A stretch of DNA of 39,454 bases. Source: Flavobacteriaceae bacterium. Its GTDB lineage: Bacteria > Bacteroidota > Bacteroidia > Flavobacteriales > Flavobacteriaceae. Below, in pieces: positions 1 to 8,500 of this stretch. The notes below the pieces were generated by a model. It ran no database searches. It saw nothing but the letters and a program-made list of their open reading frames with translations, and was not told the origin of the DNA. The position numbers and the translations under genes are program-made. The stretch spans positions 1 to 39,454 of the forward strand of contig JALWUJ010000148.1 of NCBI GenBank assembly GCA_027080135.1, in the 5' to 3' direction. How positions within the stretch are numbered: position 1 is the first letter of the stretch; each line of letters begins with the position of its first letter.

Positions 1-262
1 GGTACTTTTTTATCAAGTTGTTTTCTAACAAAAGTGCATCAGTTTCAGTATCGACTACAATATGCTTAATCGTGACAATTTTTTTGACTAGCACGCGTGT
101 TTTTCCTAAATCGTGTTGTTTGGTAAAATAAGAAGAAACCCGTTTTTTTAAGTTTTTTGCCTTTCCAACGTATAACAATTTGTCGTCTTTATCGTAATAT
201 TGATAGACTCCCGGCTTGTTGGGTAAGGTGGATGTTTGTAATGCTACCGAAGGAATTGTCAT
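1..262 (-). CDS. uvrC: UvrABC system protein C, N-terminal part (cut by window edge)
   Basis: The minus strand reads MTIPSVALQTSTLPNKPGVY, followed by a GIY-YIG nuclease core (GVYQYY, then LLYVGKAKNLKKRV about 12 residues on) and ETDALLLENNLIKKY. This is the typical start of excinuclease subunit C, which makes the 3' incision in nucleotide excision repair as part of UvrABC in the cytoplasm. Only about 87 residues are present and the gene continues off the left edge, so the Uvr-binding and C-terminal nuclease domains cannot be checked. The ATG at 262-260 is the natural start, because family members begin a few residues before the PGVY motif. The gene is divergent from the rimK-like gene. An exact -7 box lies so close to the ATG that the message may be leaderless. 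The family assignment is secure. Confidence 0.93.
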   Translation of the reverse strand, partial: MTIPSVALQTSTLPNKPGVYQYYDKDDKLLYVGKAKNLKKRVSSYFTKQHDLGKTRVLVKKIVTIKHIVVDTETDALLLENNLIKKY

Positions 263-266
263 AGTT

Positions 267-274
267 CAAAGATA
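267..274 (-). promoter_or_regulatory. -7 promoter box of uvrC
   Basis: The minus strand reads TATCTTTG, an exact match to the Bacteroidota -7 consensus TAnnTTTG, ending only 4 bases before the uvrC ATG. No clear -33 TTTG/TTG is visible at the usual spacing. If used, transcription would start at or within a few bases of the start codon. The box match is observed; its use is inferred. Confidence 0.5.
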
Positions 275-346
275 ATGATGTTTTATAAAGATTGAATTAC
301 TGATTAGTAGATAAATTACTAAATTAGCAACAACGAAACTCACAAC

Positions 347-1222
347 ATGAACATTGCCATACTTTCAAGAGGAGTTAGCCTTTACTCAACACAAAGTCTG
401 TTTAAAGCTGGAGAAAAGCACCATCATTTAATGGAAGTAATTGATCCTAACTCTTGTACATTAGCCATCGAAAACGAAAAATCCATTGTAAAATTTCTCG
501 GTGATGTGGTGGATGATTTGGACGCAATCATACCACGTATTGGGGCTTCCAACACTTATTATGGCTCCACTTTAGTTCGGCATTTTGAATCGTTGGGCGT
601 ATTTACAACCGTTTCATCGAGTGCTATTTTGCAAACCAGAGATAAATGGACTTGTTCGCAGTTACTCTCTAAGGCGGGCGTTCCCATCCCGAAAACAATT
701 TTAGGATTTGCTCCTGAAGCGGCATCACTTCTTACTAATTTTGAAAACCTACCAGTCATTATTAAAATATTAGAAGGCACTCACGGAAACGGAGTAATTT
801 TAGTCGAAACTTATGTGAGTGCTTTATCAACTATAGAAACCTTAAAAACCGCAGGAATAAAATTTTTGTTACAAGAATATATTTCAGAATCTAAAGGAAC
901 CGATATAAGAGTAATCGTCGTAGATGGCGAAGTGGTGGCAGCAATGAAACGACAATGTAAAAGTGGCGATTTTAGATCCAATCTTCATCGCGGAGGTTCA
1001 TCAGAAAAAATAAAACTTAGTTACGAAGAAGAAAACATAGCCTTACGAGCAGCAAAAGCTATGAAATTAGGCGTTTGTGGAGTAGATTTATTGCAATCTG
1101 AAAGAGGTCCGTTGGTTCTAGAAATTAACTCTTCCCCAGGTTTAGAAGGAATTGAAACCACTACAAAAATAGATATTTCAAAAAAAATAATTAGCTATAT
1201 TGAAAGGAATAAAAGTTATTAG
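347..1222 (+). CDS. rimK: RimK family ATP-grasp glutamate ligase
   Basis: A 291-residue protein starting MNIAILSRGVSLYST, as in RimK. RimK proteins use ATP to add glutamate to a C-terminus (ribosomal protein S6 in E. coli) or to make poly-alpha-glutamate, in the cytoplasm. Visible landmarks are the pre-ATP-grasp domain (1-95), the ATP-grasp lysine and glycine-rich loop (IIKILEGTHGNGV, 138-150), the hinge QEYI (176-179), the DIRVIVVDGEVVAAM strand pair (186-200), and the metal and nucleotide residues in GVDLL (245-249) and LEINSSPG (258-265). Length and motifs are normal and nothing looks broken. It is followed after 88 bases by an AstE/AspA-like zinc hydrolase and then a folate gene, all on the same strand. 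The actual substrate in this organism cannot be read from the sequence. Confidence 0.92.
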   Translation: MNIAILSRGVSLYSTQSLFKAGEKHHHLMEVIDPNSCTLAIENEKSIVKFLGDVVDDLDAIIPRIGASNTYYGSTLVRHFESLGVFTTVSSSAILQTRDKWTCSQLLSKAGVPIPKTILGFAPEAASLLTNFENLPVIIKILEGTHGNGVILVETYVSALSTIETLKTAGIKFLLQEYISESKGTDIRVIVVDGEVVAAMKRQCKSGDFRSNLHRGGSSEKIKLSYEEENIALRAAKAMKLGVCGVDLLQSERGPLVLEINSSPGLEGIETTTKIDISKKIISYIERNKSY

Positions 1223-1310
1223 TGATGAGTGATGAGTTTAATAAAAATACAGAAAAGCAATACCGAAAAAGCTTTTGCGGCTTCGTGCTTTTGCGAGAGA
1301 ACACAAAATA

Positions 1311-2318
1311 ATGAAGAATAATTTTATAGAAACCCTTGAAATATTAGGCGAAAGAATAGGATTAGGTGAGAGTAGAGTAATCGATTTTAACCTAGCTAAA
1401 TTGTTTACTTCTACCAAAATTGAAATTCCTATAATTATTGAAAGGGCTAAAACTCCGGGTCCTACTGTATTAATAACCGCAGCAATTCACGGTGATGAAA
1501 TTAATGGAGTTGAAATTGTACGGCAGTTAATTGCCCGAAAAGTTAACAAGCCCAAAAGAGGAACTATTATCTGTATCCCAATTTTAAACGTGTTTGGTTT
1601 TTTAAATACGCAACGTACTTTTCCAGATGGACGAGACTTAAATAGATCCTTCCCCGGAACTCGAAGAGGGTCTTTGGCAAGTAGAGTTGCCTATCATTTT
1701 ACTACTGAAATTTTACCTCATGCAGATTATTGTTTGGATTTTCATACGGGAGGTTCCAGCAGGTTCAATGCTGCCCAAATTAGAATAAAACCCAATGACC
1801 ACAAGCTACTCGAATTAGCAAAAATATTTAACGTCCCATTTACGGTGTATTCCAATAATCTTAAAAAAACATACCGAGCAACTTGCGATAAAATTGGTAT
1901 CCCAATTATTTTATTTGAAGGAGGAAAATCATTAGAAAGTAACAAACAAATTGTGAATTATGGAGTAAGAGGAACCATTCGGTTTTTAAGTCATTTAGGA
2001 ATGCTAGATACAAAGTTTAAGGTAACTGTACCTCTAAAAAAAACGGTTGTTATTAAAAAATCCCGATGGTTACGAGCTCAACGAAGTGGTTTGTTTCATT
2101 TAAAAATAAAAATTAATAGCTTGGTTGAAAAAGGAGAAATGCTTGCCACCATTACCGATCCCTACGGAAAAATGCGTTATAAAGTTTTGGCTCCTAATAA
2201 AGGGTATATTATTAATGTAAATCAGTCGCCCATAGTACATCAAGGTGATGCTGTTTTTCATTTGTCAACAAAAGATGAAACAACTACTGAAGGAGAAAGA
2301 GAAAACACCGATGAATAA
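1311..2318 (+). CDS. succinylglutamate desuccinylase/aspartoacylase family zinc hydrolase
   Basis: A 335-residue M14-type metallohydrolase. The zinc-binding pattern is HGDE (His60, Glu63) plus the later histidine in LDFHTGG (His145). The substrate-binding DLNRSFPG motif is at 109-116 and a likely catalytic glutamate in ILFEGG is near 203. The last 90 residues form a beta domain with a lipoyl-like pattern (VEKGEMLATI ... LAPNKGYI), usual in this family. Family members remove acyl or amino-acid groups from N-acylated amino acids. The ATG at 1311 is preferred over an in-frame TTG at 1275 because the extra 12 residues (RLRAFAREHKI) do not resemble a protein start. The gene follows rimK, and its stop overlaps the start of the next gene by 8 bases, so they are probably co-transcribed. 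The substrate is unknown; reversal of RimK glutamylation is one possibility. Confidence 0.85.
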   Translation: MKNNFIETLEILGERIGLGESRVIDFNLAKLFTSTKIEIPIIIERAKTPGPTVLITAAIHGDEINGVEIVRQLIARKVNKPKRGTIICIPILNVFGFLNTQRTFPDGRDLNRSFPGTRRGSLASRVAYHFTTEILPHADYCLDFHTGGSSRFNAAQIRIKPNDHKLLELAKIFNVPFTVYSNNLKKTYRATCDKIGIPIILFEGGKSLESNKQIVNYGVRGTIRFLSHLGMLDTKFKVTVPLKKTVVIKKSRWLRAQRSGLFHLKIKINSLVEKGEMLATITDPYGKMRYKVLAPNKGYIINVNQSPIVHQGDAVFHLSTKDETTTEGERENTDE

Positions 2319-2892
2319 AACCGAATTTAGAAAAAAGTACAAGCATCTTAGAGAGGAAATTTCAGAAAATGAACTTGAAAATTTAAGTATCAAGATCGCA
2401 AATAACTTGCTAAAACTTCCTCCCGAATACTCGATATGGGATTGTAATAATTATCATATTTTTCTTCCCATACCAAACAAAAAGGAAGTCAACACCGAGT
2501 ACATTCTTCATATTTTACAAGGAAAAGATAAAACTATTATCGTACCAAAAGCACATATTGAAACTGGTGAAATGTCGCACATACTTCTGCAAGACAACAC
2601 AGTTTTAAAACCCTCAAACTATAATGTACCCGAGCCAGTTTCAGGTATTGAAATTTCTCCTTCACAAATCGATGTGGTTTTTATTCCTCTTTTAGCCTAT
2701 GATAAAAACGGAAATCGTCTAGGCTACGGAAAAGGATTCTACGATCGGTTTTTAACAAAATGCAAACCTGAAACACTCTTCATCGGACTCTCTTTATTTG
2801 AACCTGAAGAAGTGATTCCTTTTGAAGAAACCGATGTTCCTTTGCATTTTTGTATAACACCTAAAAAGGTTTATCAGTTTAAAAAATCGTAG
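2311..2892 (+). CDS. 5-formyltetrahydrofolate cyclo-ligase
   Basis: A 193-residue cytoplasmic enzyme that converts 5-formyltetrahydrofolate to 5,10-methenyltetrahydrofolate with ATP, recovering an inactive folate store. The N-terminal basic helix (KTEFRKKYKHLREEIS) and the signature LGYGKGFYDRFL (137-148) are diagnostic, and VVFIPLLAYDKNGNRLGYG is the standard lead-in. The ATG at 2311 gives the family's normal length. A longer reading from 2245 would run deep into the upstream gene and adds non-homologous residues. The start overlaps the stop of the hydrolase gene (ATGAATAA), which suggests translational coupling. No defect is seen. Confidence 0.93.
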   Translation: MNKTEFRKKYKHLREEISENELENLSIKIANNLLKLPPEYSIWDCNNYHIFLPIPNKKEVNTEYILHILQGKDKTIIVPKAHIETGEMSHILLQDNTVLKPSNYNVPEPVSGIEISPSQIDVVFIPLLAYDKNGNRLGYGKGFYDRFLTKCKPETLFIGLSLFEPEEVIPFEETDVPLHFCITPKKVYQFKKS

Positions 2893-2928
2893 TATATTTA
2901 GAAGCTAAACTAACATAGAATTATAATT

Positions 2929-3255
2929 ATGGAAACCATTTCTACTTTCGAAAATTCAGACAATAACCATATGCCAAATAATAATATGACTATGTCTATT
3001 ATTGGTGCTGTTTTAGGGCTTTGCTCACCTTGTTGTATTGGGCTAATAACTGGAATTATAGCCATTGTTTTGGCTTCTCAAGTTAACAATAAATATATGG
3101 CAGAGGATTTTGAAGGTGCAAGAAATTCAGCAAGTAATGCCAAAATATTAGCAATTATTTCTATAGTATTAGGTATTATTGGTCTCATACTAAATGCTAT
3201 TAATTTTATGTTTTTGGGAAATAATTTTTATCAAGACCTTATAAATAATCTATAA
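2929..3255 (+). CDS. CCC-motif, CD225/dispanin-like small membrane protein
   Basis: A 108-residue protein with a short hydrophilic N-terminus, a first membrane segment with a double cysteine (LGLCSPCCIGLITGIIAIVLA, near 31-51), a loop with NNKYMAEDFEGARNSASNAK, and a second membrane segment (ILAIISIVLGIIGLIL, near 73-88). The order of TM1, a loop with a small alanine/serine-rich helix, then TM2 is that of CD225/dispanin proteins, and Flavobacteriia carry many copies annotated as CCC-motif membrane proteins. The molecular role is unknown. It is followed 15 bases later by a DUF2752 gene, a pairing I recognise as common in Bacteroidota, so the two probably act together in the inner membrane. Confidence 0.75.
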   Translation: METISTFENSDNNHMPNNNMTMSIIGAVLGLCSPCCIGLITGIIAIVLASQVNNKYMAEDFEGARNSASNAKILAIISIVLGIIGLILNAINFMFLGNNFYQDLINNL

Positions 3256-3270
3256 TTTAAACATAAAAGA

Positions 3271-3645
3271 TTGTCTTTAAATAAACTCCTTTCAATACTA
3301 GCTTTTATTGGATTAGGCTTCGGTGTTTATTATTTTTATTCCAACAATCCCGCAAGTAAGGAAAGTCATTTTGCAGTTTGTATTACCAAAGCGGTAACAG
3401 GATATGATTGCCCAGGTTGTGGAGGACAAAGAGCGTTTCACGAATTATTACACGGAAACTTTATAGAAGCAGCAAGACTAAATTTGTTTATTTATTTTTT
3501 CGCTCCTTTGCTATTGTTTATTTTTCTGAAAGTAACTCTGAAGCCGTTTGGTATCAACTTACCTGATATTATTTTATCTACAAAATGGTTGGTTGCCATA
3601 TTGATGGCAATGCTAATATTTACAGTTCTAAGAAATGTAGTTTAA
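3271..3645 (+). CDS. DUF2752 membrane protein
   Basis: A 124-residue membrane protein with a TTG start. An in-frame stop lies just upstream at 3253 and there is no ATG until near the C-terminus, so TTG is the only reasonable choice. Membrane segments are seen at about 5-25, 72-92 and 104-122. Between the first two lies the DUF2752 hallmark: cysteine at 36 (AVCITKAVTGYDCPGCGGQR) with the CPGCG cluster near 47-51, then an RAFHELLHGNFIEAARLN helix. The CPGCGGQR cluster could bind metal or form a disulphide, but the family has no established function. It sits directly after the CCC-motif gene and appears co-transcribed. A REP-like inverted repeat follows. Confidence 0.8.
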   Translation: MSLNKLLSILAFIGLGFGVYYFYSNNPASKESHFAVCITKAVTGYDCPGCGGQRAFHELLHGNFIEAARLNLFIYFFAPLLLFIFLKVTLKPFGINLPDIILSTKWLVAILMAMLIFTVLRNVV

Positions 3646-3650
3646 TACTT

Positions 3651-3731
3651 TTGTCTTTCTGGGTTTGACCCAGAATCTAATTTATCACCTTCTATTTTAT
3701 TGTGGATCCTGAGTCAAGCTCAGAATGACAA
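3651..3731. repeat. REP-like inverted repeat between convergent genes
   Basis: Two 27-base arms (3651-3677 and 3705-3731) are inverted copies matching at 22 of 27 positions. Each arm has its own inner palindrome (TCTGGGTTTGACCCAGA on the left, CTGAGTCAAGCTCAG on the right). The element lies between the converging DUF2752 and lspA genes, where it could stop transcription from both sides. Its style, related to TGTCATTCTGAGCTTGACTC, recalls dispersed intergenic repeats in Bacteroidota genomes. Confidence 0.75.
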
Positions 3732-3737
3732 AGCGGA

Positions 3738-4358
3738 TTAGTTTATACTTTCCTCTTTCCCCTCCTTCGGAAAAGCACGTTTGTTAAAAACAATGAGCAA
3801 TCCAAAACCGGTACTAATAGACATATCGGCAATATTAAAAACGGGGTCGAAGAATGTGAAGTATTCGCCTCCCCAAAACGGAATCCAACTCGGTAAGAAT
3901 CCTTCCCACATCGGGAAATGTAACATATCTACTACTTTTCCGTGAAACAGTGTTTCGTAACCTCCATCGGGTGGAAACATGGTGGCAATTTGTCGGTGCG
4001 AATCATCAAATATAAGTCCGTAAAAAACAGAATCGATAATATTTCCCATAGCTCCTGCAAAGATTAATGCAATAGAAACAATTAATATGTTTGGATGTTT
4101 TTTACGTACCGAATCCCACAACCAATAACCAATACCAACAATAGCAACCAACCTAAAAAGAGTTAAAAAAAGCTTGCCGTATTGTCCAGGGATTTTTGCT
4201 CCCCAAGCCATTCCTTCGTTTTCTACAAAAGCAATTTTAAACCATTCGAAAATAGTGATACTTTCTCCTAACTGAAAATGAGTTTTGATATATATTTTTG
4301 AAATCTGATCTATCAGCAAGATCAAAATAATAATAAAAATGGATTTTTTTAGTGACAT
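3738..4358 (-). CDS. lspA: lipoprotein signal peptidase (signal peptidase II)
   Basis: A 206-residue inner-membrane aspartic protease that cleaves the signal peptide of diacylated prolipoproteins before the lipobox cysteine. Four membrane segments are visible. The catalytic aspartates lie in GAMGNIIDSVFYG and in FDPVFNIADMSIS, matching the conserved GNxxD and FNxAD motifs. The protein is longer than the roughly 165 residues of E. coli LspA because of an insert between the two catalytic motifs (FDDSHRQIATMFPPDGGYET ... PFWGGEYFTFFD), which is usual in Bacteroidota. I chose the start MSLKKSIFIIILILL at 4358 over an ATG seven codons earlier (4379), because it places the first membrane segment at the N-terminus. 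It is likely the last gene of the ileS cluster. Confidence 0.93.
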   Translation of the reverse strand: MSLKKSIFIIILILLIDQISKIYIKTHFQLGESITIFEWFKIAFVENEGMAWGAKIPGQYGKLFLTLFRLVAIVGIGYWLWDSVRKKHPNILIVSIALIFAGAMGNIIDSVFYGLIFDDSHRQIATMFPPDGGYETLFHGKVVDMLHFPMWEGFLPSWIPFWGGEYFTFFDPVFNIADMSISTGFGLLIVFNKRAFPKEGKEESIN

Positions 4359-4388
4359 AGATTTTTCTAATGTTGGCAAAAATAAGGT

Positions 4389-5027
4389 TTATTCATGAAT
4401 TTGATATAAAGAAATATCACCACTTAAACTCTCGGCTTCTATTTGATAATCTGAGGCGTTTTTATTTCTGTTTAAAAGCTCATTTATTACTGTTCCTTTT
4501 TTTGAAATTGCCCTTGCAAACATTTTGTTTTCGGCGTAAACTTCAATAAATCCCTGCTTGGTTTTTAGCATAGCGTTTCCTAAAAAATCTTGCAATTTGC
4601 AATTTCCGTTTTCTAATAAAACTGAAATATTTTTAAACTTCCCATAAGTTTCTACCGAAGCTATTTCGGCTTCAATTTTAATACTTATTTCTTCTGGAAC
4701 AATTAATTCTATTTCGATAGCAATTACTTTATGGGCGGCAAGTTTGTCGTTTTCAGTTTTAAAAAAAGGCGAAAATGAAGTGTCTATTTGAAGAGTTCCT
4801 TCTTTTTCAATCATATTTAAAACTACATTTTCGTAATGTTCGCCTTCAATATGGGTTTTTATTTTTATAGTGTTGGTTTTCTCTGAAGTAATTTTTATAT
4901 GATAAATAGTTTCTGTAGAAATTTCAATAGTAGAAATTTCGGAAGCACTAAATTCCTGTTCCATTACCTTTTGGGCAAAGGAGTTTCCGAAGAACATTAA
5001 AAATAATATGAAGTTGATTTTTTTCAA
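4389..5027 (-). CDS. exported beta-rich protein of unknown function (DUF4097-like)
   Basis: A 212-residue protein with a clear signal peptide (MKKINFILFLMFFGNSFAQ) ending in a typical Flavobacteriia AQ cleavage site. The mature part alternates short beta strands and is rich in Glu, Ile and Lys. Stretches such as ISVLLENGNCKLQDFLGNAMLKTKQGF and the ending AESLSGDISLYQI resemble the repeated strands of DUF4097-type putative adhesins, but I cannot assign the family firmly. It lies in the minus-strand run between the DksA/TraR-like gene and lspA, with about 100 bases upstream that carry an inverted repeat and only 30 bases before the lspA start. It could therefore be read with lspA. Confidence 0.6.
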   Translation of the reverse strand: MKKINFILFLMFFGNSFAQKVMEQEFSASEISTIEISTETIYHIKITSEKTNTIKIKTHIEGEHYENVVLNMIEKEGTLQIDTSFSPFFKTENDKLAAHKVIAIEIELIVPEEISIKIEAEIASVETYGKFKNISVLLENGNCKLQDFLGNAMLKTKQGFIEVYAENKMFARAISKKGTVINELLNRNKNASDYQIEAESLSGDISLYQIHE

Positions 5028-5048
5028 TTTGAACTATTTCAGAAATCA

Positions 5049-5106
5049 CTAAAAATAAAAAATTCCAAATCCCAAAGTCGATTATTGCTTTTGGAATTTG
5101 GAATTT
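5049..5106 (-). terminator. hairpin terminator after the DksA/TraR-like gene
   Basis: Arms of 18-19 bases (5060-5077 and 5088-5106) pair almost completely: AAATTCCAAAT against ATTTGGAATTT, extended inward by CCAAAG/CTTTTGG with one mismatch and one bulge. The loop is about 10 bases. On the minus strand the hairpin is followed by a T-rich run (TTTTTTATTTTTAG), which fits intrinsic termination 20 bases after the upstream gene's stop. It could also be a copy of a dispersed palindromic repeat. Confidence 0.6.
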
Positions 5107-5127
5107 ATAATTTTGATTTTAAAAGGG

Positions 5128-5508
5128 TTATTGCATATTCTTAGCTTCGATACTAAGTGTTGCGTGTGGCACTAATTTAAGTCGTTCTTTATTGATTAAC
5201 TTTTTAGTTACACGGCAAATTCCGTAGGTTTTATTTTCAATACGTATTAATGCGTTTTTTAAATCACGGATAAATTTTTCTTGACGTATTGCCAATTGCG
5301 AAGAAGTTTCTTTGCTCATTACCTGACTTCCTTCATCAAAAGCTTTAAAAGTTGGTGCGGTATCATCGGTACCATTATCACTATCGTTACGGAAAGCACT
5401 TTCAATTAAATGCAATTGTTTTTCTGCATTTTCAATTTTTTCAAGGATTAATTGCTTGAATTCTTCTAACTCGCTGTCGCTATATCTTACTTTTAATTCG
5501 TTGTCCAT
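5128..5508 (-). CDS. TraR/DksA family regulator with degenerate zinc finger
   Basis: A 126-residue cytoplasmic protein. The N-terminal two-thirds is a helical hairpin (YSDSELEEFKQLILEKIENA ... SQLAIRQEKFIRDLKNALIRIENK), and the C-terminus has the DksA-type signature YGICRVTKKLINKERLKLVPHATL. Proteins of this fold bind the RNA polymerase secondary channel and modulate transcription. Only one cysteine (GIC) of the four zinc ligands of E. coli DksA remains, a pattern I recognise as normal in Bacteroidota homologues. The ATG at 5508 matches the family N-terminus (MDNELKVRYSDSELEEF). A start at 5553 would overlap ileS and adds MMILPVGYKLKKYSI, which is unlike the family. It follows ileS by 4 bases, so it is almost certainly co-transcribed. 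Confidence 0.88.
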   Translation of the reverse strand: MDNELKVRYSDSELEEFKQLILEKIENAEKQLHLIESAFRNDSDNGTDDTAPTFKAFDEGSQVMSKETSSQLAIRQEKFIRDLKNALIRIENKTYGICRVTKKLINKERLKLVPHATLSIEAKNMQ

Positions 5509-5512
5509 AATA

Positions 5513-8500
5513 CTATACTTTTTTAATTTGTAACCTACTGGCAATATCATCAAAAACTATCTCGGTTCCTTCATTTAGTTTTTCTTCAAATTGCAAAACT
5601 TCGGTTAGGGTTTCACGTTTAATATAATCTAAATTTTGGCTTACTGCCTTGTTTAATTTTTCATCTTCTTGAAGGGTAATTTCTACTCTGTCCATCACTT
5701 CAAAACCAGCATCTTTTCGGATGTTTTGAATTCTATTAATCAACTCTCTTGCAATCCCTTCGTCTTTTAACTCTGGGCTTATCGTTACATCTAATGCAAC
5801 GGTAACGCCATCGTTATTTGCTACCAACCATCCTTCAATATCTTGAGAACTTATCACCACATCATCTTTGCACAATGTAGTATTTTTTTCGTTAACTAAA
5901 ACATTTATTTCTCCTTCTTTTTCGAGAGTTGAAATTTCTTCTTGACCAAAATTGGTAATTACTTGTGCAACGGCTTTCATTTCTTTTCCGAAGCGAGGTC
6001 CTAACTTTTTAAAGTCTGGTTTTATCTGTTTTACCAAGATTCCTGAACCTTCATCAATCAGCTCGATTTCCTTTACGTTTACTTCCGATTTTATTAAATC
6101 TGAAACAGCCAAAATCTCCTCTCGTTGCTCATTATTCAACACCGGAATCATTATTTTTTGTAAGGGCTGACGAACTTTAATTTTCTCTTTTTGACGTAAC
6201 GATAACACCAGCGAAGATATTGTTTGTGCCTTTTGCATTTTATGCTCTAGCGACTTGTCTATGTATGACGAATCGGATTTCGGGAAGTTACTTAAATGCA
6301 CCGAAATTTCGTCGGTTTTTACCGTTCCGTTTAATAAATCGCGGTACATTCTGTCCATAAAAAACGGAGCAACAGGTGCACTTAATTTACAAATGGTAAG
6401 CAAACAAGTGTGTAAAGTTTGGTATGCCGAAATTTTATCTTCGCCATAACTTCCTTTCCAAAAACGTCTTCTGCTTAAACGCACAAACCAGTTACTTAGG
6501 TTTTCTTGTACAAATTCTGAAATCGCTCTTGTTGCCTTGGTAGGTTCGTATTCTTCGTAAAATTTATCTACTTTTTTTATTAAAGTATTTAATTCTGAAA
6601 GAATCCAACGATCAATTTCTGGTCGTTTTTCTAAAACGATATCTGCTTCGGAATAATTAAAATTATCCAAATTAGCATACAAACTGAAGAAACTATAGGT
6701 ATTGTAAAGTGTTCCGAAGAACTTATTTCTTACTTCTGAAATTCCTGCCAAATCAAACTTTAAATTATCCCAAGGATTCGCATTACTAATCATATACCAA
6801 CGGGTGGCATCGGGACCAAATTGGTCTAACGTTTCAAATGGGTCGGTGGCATTTCCTAGACGTTTGGACATTTTTTGTCCGTTTTTGTCTAAAACAAGTC
6901 CATTGGAAACTACATTTTTATAAGCAACATCATCAAAAATCATCGTTGCAATCGCGTGCAAAGTATAAAACCATCCACGAGTTTGATCTACTCCTTCGGC
7001 AATAAAATCTGCTTTTCGCCAAGTGTTCTCTACTTTCTCTTTATTCTCGAACGGGTAGTGCCATTGTGCATACGGCATAGAACCACTGTCAAACCAAACA
7101 TCAATTAAATCGGCTTCACGTTTCATTGGATTTCCGGAAGCGGAAACCAATACAATTTCGTCAACAATGTTTTTATGAAGATCTACTTTTGCGTAATTTT
7201 CTTCGGAAAAATCATTGGAAACAAAATCTTCAAAAATGTCTTTTTGCAAGAAACCAGCTTTAACTGATTTTTGCATTTCGGATTTTAATTCTTCAATCGA
7301 GCCAATTGCCATTTCTTCGGTGCCATCTTCGGTACGCCAAATAGGAAGTGGGATTCCCCAATAACGAGATCGTGATAAATTCCAATCGTTTGCATTGGCA
7401 AGCCAGTTTCCAAAGCGTCCTTCTCCTGTTGCTTTTGGTTTCCAATTAATGCCTAAATTAAGCTCGAACATTCGATCTTTAAAATCGGTAACTTTAATAA
7501 ACCAAGAATCTAATGGATAGTATAAAATAGGTTTATCAGTACGCCAACAATTGGGATAACTGTGGGTGTATTTTTCTACTTTAAACGCTTTATTTTCTAT
7601 TTTTAATTGGATGGCAATCTCTACATCTACCGATTTGTCGGGTGCTTCGCCATCTGCGTAATATTCATTCTTTACATATTTACCAGCGTATTCCTTCATT
7701 TCTGAACGGAATTTTCCTTGTAAATTCACCAATGGCACTAACTTCCCGTTTTCGTCTTTTACCAACATTGGCGGTACTTCTGGCACTGCTTGTTTAGCAA
7801 CCATCGCATCATCGGCTCCAAAAGTTGGTGCGGTGTGCACGATTCCTGTTCCGTCTTCGGTAGTAACAAAATCTCCAGCAATTACTCTAAAAGCATTTTC
7901 AGGATGGTCGTTTGGTAAGGCGTAAGGCAATAATTGTTCGTATCGACTTTCTAAAACATCGGCACCTTTAAATTCTTTCAGAATAAAGAATGGGATTTTC
8001 TTTGCTCCTGCTTCATAGTTTTCTAAATCTGCTTCAGTTGAAACTTCTTCAAACTTTCCTGTAAATTGTTTTCCAACTAAATTCTTGGCTAAAATTACCT
8101 GAATTTCTTCATAAGTATATTGGTTAAAGGTCTTTACTAAAACGTAATCTATCTTTTTTCCAACGGTTAATGCCGTGTTAGATGGCAAGGTCCAAGGAGT
8201 TGTCGTCCAAGCCAAAAAGTGAATGTCGCCCTCGAGTTCTTTCAGAAAAGTTGGCAAGGTTTCTTTGATGGCTTTAAACTGAGCCACCACCGTTGTATCG
8301 GTTACATCTTGATAAGTTCCGGGTTGGTTTAACTCGTGTGAGCTTAATCCTGTTCCCGCTTTTGGAGAATACGGCTGAATGGTATACCCTTTATAAAGTA
8401 AGCCTTTATTGTAAATTTCTTTCAGCAACCACCAAACCGTTTCCATATATTTTGGATTGTAAGTAACGTACGGATCCTCCATATTTACCCAATAACCAAT

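Noticed and set aside
1223-1310. Short direct repeats after rimK (GTGATGA twice, GCTTTTGCG twice)
   Set aside because: They are too short and few to be a repeat array or an attachment site, and the gap is only 88 bases in a same-strand gene run.
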